Shown piece after piece: positions 33,601 through 45,600 of a stretch of 64,000 nt of DNA (position 1 is the first letter of the stretch; every line of letters starts with the position of its first letter). The notes under the pieces were generated by a model that saw only the letters and a list, made by a program, of their open reading frames with translations, was not told the origin of the DNA and did no database searches. This DNA comes from Zygnema cylindricum. Its lineage: Eukaryota > Streptophyta > Zygnematophyceae > Zygnematales > Zygnemataceae. The DNA lies in the NCBI GenBank assembly GCA_037447655.1, contig JBBHKE010002876.1, forward strand, positions 34,089 to 98,088. Reading direction: 5' to 3'. A program made the position numbers and the translations under genes.

Positions 33601-36600
33601 ATTGAAGCTTGTATTGTTAAAGCTTATTTCTAATTTTACGTTAAAAGATTAAGGAAGAAAAGGAATTGAGTTACGATAAGGAATTTTGAGAGGAGTGACC
33701 AAGTCACAAAGAGGTTATGTAGACGTCGTTTAAGTTAATATGTATGAAAAAAACAAGACATGTCCGAATCGTCAGTAACCAATTTTTTTTGGGCATGGTT
33801 TAGAAGCCATCTACGAATAAGAAAGGCAGTATATTTTATCTCTTTATATTGTTCTTAATCTTTATAAAGATAGTTTGTGTTTTTATTACAGATGATCTTG
33901 TTATCGAGAAGAAAGTTGCATGTTTGCCGAAGCCCCCGGCGGAATTTTTTCTGCCCGGTTTAAATGATTTTTCTTTCCTGGAGGAAACGTCATCTAGCCA
34001 GCAAGTACCAGGTACACGTTAGCCAAGCTTTGAAAATGTCTTTATAATGTCCTTTCTATTTGTTATATCATTTTTCTGGTAAAAAATGTCAGCAATCAAT
34101 TATGTTTTTCTTTTGAGCATGTTTGGGAAGCCACTTGATACTTAGTGGGCCTTGTTAATGCATAGGCTATGGTCTTTCTGTTTTTTGGTTTTTTGTTTTT
34201 TTGTTTTTTTGTTTCGACTTTTTGATTGTTTACAGGCAGGCTATAGTTGTTCCTGATGCAGATGATTCTGACATCGTGAAGGAAGATTTACGTGTGCAAG
34301 AACCTTCCATATTTGAGGATACGTCGAGTACACAACAAGTTTCAGAATTTAGACCTCCTTTTCCAGAGTCGGATTCATTTTCTTTTCTGGAGGAGGGGCC
34401 AACAACAGGGCGACAACTAGCAGGTACAGGGCAGGCAAGCTCATATTTAGGCTTCTGTTTCCACACATCCATCGTCTGCTCATGTTCTTGTGCATAAAAA
34501 TATATTGGCGTAACAGATCAAAGGGGGGAAGCCACGGTAGCTTTGTATCTAAAAGTATGATTTCTAATGCCCTCCCCTTGCAGAATGTGTCCCCAATATA
34601 GTTTGTCCTAGGACGTCCCACTATGAGAGATGTCTAGCTGCAATGTATGACGCCTGTAGGACGCAACTACACTGCTTTTACAAGTGGACAACTATCCCAC
34701 CTGTCAAAAGATTTCCGCGAACTGTGACATATTGTTGCAATCTGTTAAGGACCTACGTTATGTACTCGTCGCGTGAACGGTCATACATGTCCATATATAT
34801 GTATGTTCATTTGTCCTTTACGTAGGAGGTGTACCCGCGGGTGCATAACTCACTCCTACTTTATTCCAAGCACGTATGACAGTCTGCTGTATGACCGGGC
34901 AGGTCCGCACGGTTCTGCCACCCACGGCCGGTGTTAGACCACGTGTAGCACGGAAATTGAAACAAAAGGATGGGAAAGTTTTGAGTTATTGCAGTCAACT
35001 CATATAAAAAAAAGGGTAACATGTTACAGTTGGTATTGGTTCATGGCAGGACTTCTTTCAAACTGATATTTTCATTCGTTCATGACCAAAGTCGGTCCAG
35101 CAGTTTTTTCCATGGCATACTGTTTTATCATAATCTATGTTTTTCTTCATTTTTATACTGAAAGATAATCTCTGTTGTTCCTGCAGTTGATCCTTGCACT
35201 GAGAAGGAAGTTGAGTTATCTCAGGCACCTCTGGAAGTGGAGTACGCTGTTCCTGCAGTTGATCCTTGCACTGAGAAGGAAGTTGAGTTATCTCAGGCAC
35301 CTCTGGAAGTGGAGTACGCAGTTGATCCTTGCAGCGAGGAGGAAGTCAACTTATCGCAGACTCCTCTGGAAGTGGAGGATGCCTATAGAACAGAACAGGT
35401 TGCATCAACAGAGAATTTCTTTCAAGGGTCAGAAGAATTTTCATTTCAGAAGGAAGAGTCATCAGCACGGGAGGAAACAGGTAGATGCAACCTTTGATAC
35501 AAGCCATGGTCAAGCAACGGTGTTTTCTTTGTTTTGTAAGCGTATAATGTAGTGGCTATCCTATGCTTACAGTTCGTACAGTTTGACATATCCTTCTTAA
35601 TACTGTTTCATTGTTTGAGCCACATCATAGAGCGATTTTTTTTTTTTAATAAATGTATTTTGGAGGAGTACTCCAGGGACCGCATTTATTGCGATACTGT
35701 TCTTTCAGGCATTCCCCATTCCCTTATATTTTGTTTTCTTAGTTGGTCTACTTGGAAATGCAATTGATTCAATGTTTCAGTTATTCTTTTGGAGCAATGT
35801 TGCAGTTAGTTATTTTTGGTTACACAGGCTGGTTTAACACAGACTTGGTTAGGAAACTCTTTCATGGTATTCCACACTAAGCAGGACAGTTAGTGAAAAT
35901 TTCAATGGATTGCTAAGGCAGTTCTAGAACTATGTCTCTACAAAACTTCCTTTGGGATTTTTTGTAGATTAGTTATAATGTCCGTTATCTGTACGTTTAA
36001 ACGATGTATGTTGTGTTTATTCCTAATGCAGATGGTTCTCGCATTATGGAACAAAGTTGTTGTATTACAAGAGCCTCTTGTAATGGTGTCAAGTATCCAA
36101 CAATATTTTTCAGCAATGGACATTCCTTTCTCGGAATGTGATTAGTTGTCCTTCCTGGAGAATTGAGAATCTTGGTTGAGAATTTTCAACAGAGGACGAC
36201 TCTTCAACATTGCAGCTTTTAAGCAATTCCTTTTTAGAAAGGGAGCAACTGCAGGCTGGTATGAATTGGAAGGAAGAGAAGGAGTCATTGGAAGGAAGAG
36301 AAGGAGTCATTGGAAGGCTCCAGTGTTGAGTGGACGAAAGAAGGCTCTGACATGTTATGTCAGCTGTGGAACGGAGAGAATAAGCAAGAAAGAGGTTATA
36401 CTTGGTTTGATGCTCAACATTGGAGCCTCCCAATGACTCATTCTCTTCCCATTCATGCCAACCTGCAGTTGCTCGTTTTCTAAACAGGAATTGCCCGGAA
36501 GCTTCACCGTTGAAGAATCTTCTTCTGTTGAAAATTCTTCCTCCAAGAAGGAAAACTCATCAGATCCAAGAAAAGGAATGAAAAGACTGTTGGATACTTG

Positions 36601-39600
36601 ACACCATTACCGGAGACTCTTGCAAAACAGCAACTTCCTCCATAATGCTAGAACCAACTGCATCAGGAATAAATACAACATTTTGTAAATGTATAGATAA
36701 CGAACATTGTAACTAATCCGCAAAAATTCCCAAAAGGCCACGTGTCAAAAATGTCACAATCATGGAATTTCTACGAAACATATCTTCAATTAATTCCTGT
36801 ATTTTCTTTTGCAGAGCCACTAGTAGAAGCCTCGGATCAATTTACCCCATTGATACAGCAATGTCTATCCATTCCGAGGAGTATATCATTATCATTTGCA
36901 TGGAGAATTGAACACTATTTAGATAGGCGGGAATTTTATGGTCATTTGAACGCGTAGCTGTGAAATTAACAATGCATTCAACTATGCAGCATTCCAAAAC
37001 ATTACACCTAGCTGCCAAAATTGTTTTTTGCTCAAACTTAGCGAGATCACTTGCTGGTGAATTGAACCCATCTCGGTTCTTGTCCACCTCGATGGATCCT
37101 TGGTGAGTCTTTTTCAATTGTGTATGTTTTTGTGTGACCCGTACTTTTCATATAATCTAATATGTTTGGTTTTTGACAGGTGGAGAGGTTACTCAGCAAT
37201 GGCAAGATCAATACCCTGGATGGTATTGGGATTATGTTGCTCAGGAGTGGAGACCAACAGAAGATCAAAATGCAGACACTACTTATGGTGAAACAAATAC
37301 GACAGAATATACAGAAACTGTTGTTACTGAAATTTATCAAGAGGTGGAGACTGATTATGGCAAAACAAACGTAACAGAACATAGAGAAATTGTTGTTACA
37401 GAGGTTTCTTTATTTAGTCCACAAGTAATTGATACAATTGGTGATGGAGCTGGTGAAAGCTGGTGGCAATCTTCAGATGGAACTGCTTCTGGTGGCGGTG
37501 ATAGTTGGTGGCAATCATCAGACACAGCAGGTCAATCTTTCTACCAGAAGGAAACGGTGGAGGGAAGTTGGGGACATACTGGTGACTACGGTAAGGAAGG
37601 CGAGCTAGATTTTGGGCAACAAACACAAGAGCTTTCAGATTTTGTTGCAAGTTCAAAAATGGATGGACATGGAGAGACACCCACAGAGACATTGCAACAG
37701 TCAACTAGTGGTGAGTGGCTGAGTTCCCATAACAATGTGAAAGCAAAGTAGGTAAGTGGGTCAGATGGTCTTCAGAGTCATTGGATACCATTGTCTGCCC
37801 AAAGGCGTTGAGATTGGGTTATGATGGGTTATCCTGATAAAGATATTTTTTTGTTGGAGGCAAAAAAAAAATCACTTCAGGAACCTGATTGATACTTTGG
37901 TTGAAGCAATACCTTTGTTTCATGATCTTTTGGGATGTATTGTTTCTTTCTGTCTGAAGATTTATAGGGTAATTGCTAGTGTTGGGTATCGAGGACCTTT
38001 TGCCGATATTCGATATATATCGAATTTCAGGTACCCGATAATCGATATATCGCTTCGATATATCGAAAATCAAAATATCGCGATATATCGCCAATATATC
38101 GCGATATATCGCCAATATATCGCGATATATCGCCAATATATCGCGATATATCGCCAATATATCGCCGATATATTGTATCGCCGATATATCGAGGCATTAA
38201 AAAAATGAAAATTTTCACATGTCTCCAAAGTCACGTGCCTTCGGACAAGGTGACCGTAAAATCTTTGCCGAAAGAAATATGGTTTTTTCCTGAAAGTCAG
38301 CAGAGTGAAGGAGATCTCTGAGGTATGTCTGACGCGGTACACTTGCGAAGTACACGTACGTAATACGCAAGTACGGATTTCCATGTGAAAATGGTCGGTT
38401 TTCAAATCTTTGACGATTTTAAAGATTTGATTGTCAAGTCAAGTCAACAAGGAACCACTCAAATCAGAACACGTATGTAAGAACTTGTTTACAGACGATA
38501 CGCGATGTAACCGAGGCCTAATACAGAAATTTTGCTGTCCGTACTATTACAGAGACCTCCTGATGTAACCATACCCCAAATAAGTAATTATATGAATTAC
38601 AGAATTAGTACTTTGTTGTCGGTTACATTTTGCGGCGTCTACCTTTAAGTCACGGAACGAAAATCACGTCGTACGTGGCGTATCAGACAATTTGTCTTTT
38701 TCGGCTAAAATTACATATTATATAGAAATATAAAATATTAAATTTAAAAAAATACTATATATCGCGATGTGTATCGCGATAATTTATGTTGGTCCCGGTA
38801 CGATACAGCGAGGATTCTTCTCGATCGATATTCGATATATCGAATATCAAAATTATCGCGATATGAATTTACCCGATACCCAACACTAGTAATTGCACAA
38901 GGTGGTGATTACTGGCGCAGCTGCCAGTAATCACAGTAATATTCCAGAGAATTGTACGAACTGTATATTTTTATGTTCTATTATTTGCCAGTAACGCCAG
39001 TAATCGCGTATGTGTAATTACCTGATTACAAGACAATGATTGTTTGAAAAACAAATTTGTTTTATGATTACAGGAGACATTCAAGCACCATATGATGCTC
39101 CCCCAGGATCAGCATCAAACACAGCAGAAGCTTTATTTCCTGTCAGCCAAGGTCTGGAAGAAACAGAAAAAAGCAAAGATTTTGACATCTCACCTGTTGA
39201 GACAGTAACTTCAGTTTCGTTGAAACAGATGGATTCAGAAACTGGTGGTAGTAAGGAGACTGAATGGCCAGCAGTTGAGACAGGGAATTTAGATTTGACT
39301 AACCAAGATTGGGGAAAAACGGATAGTAGTGAGGCAGCAACCTCAGTTCCCTTGAATCAAGTTTGGGGTAAAACTGATGGTTTTAGCACTGTAGCTTCAG
39401 TTTCTTACAACCAAATTTGGGAAGAAATAGAGAGTAGCAAGGATGCTACTCTGGAAGAAACAGAAAAAAACAAAGATTTTGACATCTCACCTGTTGAGAC
39501 AGTAACTTCAGTTTCGTTGAACCAGATTGATTCAGAAACTGATGGTAGTAAGGAGACTGAATGGCCAGCAGTTGAGACAGGGAATTTAGATTTGACTAAC

Positions 39601-42600
39601 CAAGATTGGGGAAAAACGGATAGTAGTGAGGCAGCAACTTCAGTTCCCTTGAATCAAGTTTGGGGTAAAACTGATGGTTCTAGCACTGTAGCTTCAGTTT
39701 CTTACAACCAAATTTGGGAAGAAATAGAGAGTAGCAAGGAATCTTCTGCATCATCGCATGTCGAAACAGAATCTTCTGTTCCATTGAACCAAGTTTGGAC
39801 AGAAACTCAAGTTAGCAAAAATGAGGATTCAGTCCAAACTGGAAAGGAAGAGGTCTGGAATCAGGATTATAATCCTCCATGGACTTCCGAAGAGCCTCAA
39901 ATGCCAGAGGATAGTCATGGTGGTGAAGTTGCCAGAATTCCTGAGGACTCGTCTGGATCCTGGCCAGGCTCAGAAGAGACGAGTGAGAGTCGTTGGTGGC
40001 TAGATAACAATAGGGCAGGAGAGGGGATGTATTTGCATGATGTTGGTGGTTTAGTTCCTATTGCTGAGGAACCAGCTCAAGAAAACTGGGCCGATCAATA
40101 TCCAGGATGGTATTGGGACTATCAGACACAAGAATGGAAACAAACGGAGGATACCCAACAAGACTGTAACACAACTTCTTTGGCTTATGTAGAAGGTACT
40201 ACGGGGGGTAGTAGTGAAAGAAACCAAGATGAAGGGGACGCATGGGCAGTTAGGGAAGGGAATCAATTAGGGGGTGACATTTGGCAACCTCAGGAGGGTG
40301 TCCCATTGGAAAACGGTACATGGCAACATCAGAATCTGAATCAGTATCAGGATCAGTATCAGGATCAGTATCAGTATCAGTATCAGTATCAGTATCAGTA
40401 TCAGAATCAGTATCCTGAATTAGAGTCAAATTTTTTGAATCAGAATCAGTACGAAAATCAGAATCAGAATCAGTGCCCAGAATTTCAGCCGTCAGGTCTG
40501 GAATACGATTTGTCAGTGTCTCAAAATTCAGCGAATCTGGACCAGTCGATTGAGTTGCCCCAAATTCAACCAGTGCCTCAAGTTCAAATGTGGAATATGG
40601 CACCTCAGGCCGGATCTTGGGGTGGAGGGGAAGTTCAAACAATGGAGAATAAAACTACTTCGTGGCAACATGGGTCTTATGAAATGGAAACTCCACAACC
40701 TGAAGTTTTGTCACCAAGAAATAGTGTGGAGGCAATGAGAACCAATTCTGGAAGACCGCCTCACACTCTCTTTGCAATGGGTTTTGGAGGGTCGACTGTT
40801 CTCATGAAACCAAAGGATCCAGTTACTCTTCTTCATCAAAGCGGTGCATCTCAGGTGGGAGGAAGAGAGAGAGAGGGAGGGGGGGGGGAGGGGGAGAGGG
40901 AGGGGAAAGGGAGAAAGAGTGGAGAGTGAGAGTGGGGAGAGAGAGAGAGTTGCTGTAGGTGATTGAAGGTTTCTTGTGGTTATTATAAATGTCCTTCTTC
41001 AAATTCTTGGTATGGGAAACCAAATGAATAGAAAAAGGAAGAAGAAAACTGCAAATGCCCCCAAATTGTGGAAACAAATGGGAGGCCAAAGCCAAAAAAT
41101 AAAACAGAAAGAACAAGACTAAATCCATGGAGATTTGTTGTGTTATGTGGAATGAACTGAAATTAAACTCTTTAATCCTATTCCATGGGCTTCCTTTCAA
41201 AATGTTGCGTCAGAGGTTTTGGGGTTGGCGCACTTTATGGATTCTCCCTTTTTTTTGCCCATATGTTTTGCTGTGTAAATATATACAATCATGTCATATC
41301 CTTGATTCTCTTATTGATTTCCTTTCTTCGGTTCTTTTTTGTTTTCTTCAGGCGGTACCACCTCAAGAGGCTTGGGCTCCTGGACCTCTCAGATTAGAAA
41401 AATTAAGTCAACTTATACAAAATAATGCAATTGGTGGAGAACAAGGCCCTGGATCTCACTATTTTGCCTCTTTAGGGCGTCTAGCCCCGACTGGTCCTCT
41501 CATAACTGGAAGTATGTCTACGAAGGAGGTTCTGAAGTGGATAGAGGAGAGATCGGCAAAATGTGTTGAGGAAGAGGAGGGAGTTTGGGGAAATGGAGAG
41601 CCTATAAGACTTTTGTGGGGATTGTTAAAAATAGCTTGTCAGAATTATGGGATCTTACGTAGTCCACTTGGACCATCTGGGACTTCTCCTCAGGTACACT
41701 GATCTTTTTTTTTTCGTAAGCACTGGATTGAAATGAAGCTTACTGTCGCTGCTTGAGGTAGTTTGCTTACACTTTCATTCTTTGTATTTTCCTCTCCATA
41801 GAGTCTTTGAATCTTTTCACCGGAGGTGATAGCTGATATGGACTGTACTTATATTTGGTGTCCTGCGAATAAATAAAGTGAACTTAATTATTTAGAAAGT
41901 CTGAATTTTGTGAACAATGATATAGCACAGATGCCTATTTTTTTATTCACATAATTTCTGTCCAGTTGGTCTAATTGGGGTGTTAAGTTCTTGTACATGG
42001 TATGGAGGCTGAGAACTCGGAAGTGTTTTTCTAAATTTACTGTTTGAATTTGCAGGACGAAAACGGTCCCCATGTTGCAGTTTCCAAACTTTTGCTCTCA
42101 GTTGGAAAAGAAGATGGAGAAGGTCATTGGCAAGGACAGCCAAAGAAGAGAATTCTTCTTCAAACTGGGCCTACTGATGAGGAAAAAGAGGTGAAAAAGT
42201 TGTCCTAGTGTCGTGTTAAAACGATTTTGAATTGAAACCGTTATTTTCAGTTTATACTCTTATCACTATTTTGAATTGAAAACGTTATTTCCAGTTTATA
42301 CTCTTAGCAAAATTATGTAATTTGACGGATGGACCGGAATTTTCTGGGGAGGAATTGTCAGGTAGCAGCACTTCAAATGAAGGGACTCCTGCTTATGGGC
42401 AAAAAAAAGGAGGCACTCCATATTGCCTGTCAAGCTCAACTTTGGGCTATGGCTCTCATGCTTTCTCGTCAATTGGGAGAAAAAAGTTATATGGAGACAC
42501 TTGCGGGAATGGCGCACTGTCAATTTTCTCCCGGTTCTCCTCTAAGAACTTTGAGTCTTCTGATGGCGGGACAAAGTGCTGATGTATTTTCCTCCAAAAC

Positions 42601-45600
42601 AACATCTGGGGAAGGTCTTGTAAAACCGTCCTCTAGTGGGACTCTGACTGAAGGAGACGTAGCTTTAGCGGAGATCCTGAATGACTGGCAGGAAAATCTC
42701 GCTATGGTGGCGGTAAATCGATCCGCAGGAGATGAGAGGGTTATTCTTCATTTGGGTGACTGTTTATGGAGACTGAGAGGGGAAGTCTCATCCGCTCACG
42801 TCTGTTACTTTATCGCAGATTCGTCACTCGAATATTTTTCGAGAACTGCCCGATTATGCTTGTTTGGGGCAGATCATTGGAAACAACCGCGTACATACGC
42901 TAGTACATTAGCAATTCAAAGGACAGAAATTTACGAATATGCCCGGACTCTCGGAAACTCACAGCATATTTTGCCCGCATTTCTCCCTTATAAAGTGATT
43001 TATGCGACAATGTTAGCCGAAGCTGGGCGAATTCAGGAGTCTAAGAAATATTGTGAAGCAGTTACGAAGGCTCTTAGGACCGCGGGTCGTGGTACTGAGA
43101 CAGAAATTTGCAGACAGGCAGTTGGGATTCTAGAGGAAAGGGTAAAAGGACACCTCGCAGGTCTGGATTCTGGAGCTCGTGGAATTATGAGAAAAGCAAA
43201 AACTGCGTTAGATTGGGGTGCTGGGTGGATTTTGGGGTCCTCTTCTACTCCACAGTCTGTTCAGAATCCTACTGTAAATGTAGATAGTCCTGTAGCTGGT
43301 CTATTGGGCTCTACTATACCAGCAGCAGCAGGAGGAGTAGGGTCTCATTTCCCGTCTGTGAAACCACCTGTGGTCCTATCTGCGCCACCAGTGGTTCCAG
43401 GCTCTATTTATGGGACAAATGGACAAGATTTGAAGGATATTGCAAGAGAGGGATCAGTTTCTTCCTGGGGAGGGCATGGGAAGGCCATGAATAATTCTGT
43501 GGGAGGATATTCCAATGGGGTGGCACCAGTCTTGACAAGCTCACAGACTGCCACTGTTGCGAGATCGACCTTTACACCTTCCTACTCTTCTACACCTTCT
43601 TTCTCAGCCACAGGGTTTCCTGTTAAATCTGTAACTTCTGTATCATCTGTTCAAACAGTTGAAGCAGTCAGCCAGTTGGGACATGGAAGTAGTGGAATCC
43701 ATGGAAATCATCAGACTACTAACAGTTTTAACACTGGGTTCTCCATAGAACAGAAGGACCATTTTTCTAATGGTGTCCAACAAAATAACAACGCATGGAT
43801 TCCACCATATCAAGACCAAAAAGGGCCAGAAGTGGGAAGTAGTGTGGAGAAACAAGATAAGCAGGTGAAAGTGTCCAATTCTCTTGAGGAAAAGCCGGTT
43901 ATTGAAAACAGCAATTTACCTCTTGAGCCTACAATGGAAGTTCAACATTACTCAAGTTCAGCTTCCAGTAGTTTACCTATGGGAGGTTTTTCAGGCAGTA
44001 CGGAACGTAGGACTCCAGGTACAATTGGTGGGCTTTTAGGATCAGATCCTGGTAATACTACTTCTGGAGAGGAAAACAAGAAACTACCAGGAGCTCCGTT
44101 AGGAATGTCAGGATCTGCATCAATGGATCCTGTGAATGCCATAGATACCCCGGAACGTCCCGATTTGCCAGCGAGAAGTGTTTCAGAACCGGACTTCAGT
44201 AGACAGGTAAGTCAAAATATTCAAAGATAGTCGTTACAGTGTCCGTCAAAAAACTGGCGTTCTTAAAGTTTTTTGTTTCCTTTATTTTTGCAGAATTTGG
44301 TTTTTGGAGTTTTTGGAGTTTTTGGATAAGTTCCCACTTTACAGCTGCTTTTGATGCGAAGTAAGAAATAATTGGAATTAAAATAAAGAATTATAATAGA
44401 AAATAAGAGTTTTTGCATTGGCACGCCTTCAGGGAAAGTCTGGGGCTCCTTCCGGCTTAGCGACAGGTGGAAGTGGGGCATCTCCTAATAAACAAAAGGA
44501 AGGTAGAGGTGTGATACGGTCTGTTTCAAGCTTGTTCTCAAGGGCAATTGGTTCCTTTGGATTGAAAGCAAAAGGAAAACAGGTGAGCCTTTTCATCTGT
44601 TTATATTCTTTTCTGCAAGATTCATGTCTATCCTCAGATGTTGTTTTTCTACAGAATATTCCATGAGTACCCATTTTTATTTTTTTTGCATTGAGTACAT
44701 TTCCATAAGTAAATTGGGAGAGAACTACTTGGTATAACCTGCTACATCTGCTGACATGGAACATCTCCCGGAAATCGAAGGTCAGACAAAGGACTTTGTG
44801 GTGTACCTTTGTATGATTTATACAAAGGTACACCACGGTGCATGTAAAAATGACTAAGTTTTAGCAAGTTGGCATACGTGTTGCAATATACAATGGACTA
44901 TTGTTACAGACAACAAAGTTTTGTATCAATTTTTTAGCACAGATTCAACATCATGTGCACGTCTTCGCGCGGCTAATTACATTTGAGAGCGTGGAGTTGG
45001 GCAAACACGACTTGTCATTGTGACGCTGCATTTGGACAAAGGAAAATTGTGGCAAAAAGGACAATTGAGTGCCCTTTTCTGTTAAGTGGCAGTATCTTTA
45101 AAAACGCGTGTGCCAGCAGGGCTAAAACTTACCTTTTAAACTTTTGACTGTACCCTAATCTAGCCGATCTGAATTTACAATTGTAAATGTACCTTGATGC
45201 CTTTAAAATGTATCCTGATTTTGTGCCAATTAAAAGACGGCACAAAAGTCCTTTATCTGACCCCTAGATTTTCAAGGTTGTTTTCAGGTCCTGTAGATAT
45301 AGCAAGTTCCACCTCGTAGATATAGTTGTTCCCTTAAATTATGACTGTGTTTTTTTTGCAACATAGCCAGTTCGCACAAAATTGTTATTGTATTCGTTCA
45401 ATCCGTCTAAGCCAAACATTTCTAAATATAGACTACAGACTATTATTAATGTGGTCTGCAGGGAATGCTTGCTCACCCGTGTTATTTTTTTCTCGTGTGC
45501 AAAACCTGACACCGTGTAGTGGTTATTATTCAATATTGCATTCTCTTTATTTGTGAGGCTAATTATAGTTTGAAAATGAAACTTTGGTGCGTGATAATTC

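Noticed and set aside
38080-38175. Regular 21-bp repeats that could suggest a CRISPR array
   Set aside because: Contiguous palindromic repeats without spacers, inside a hAT-like element in a plant intron.
44798-44836. Hairpin as a miRNA precursor
   Set aside because: Arms of 17 bp are too short for a 20-24 nt duplex.
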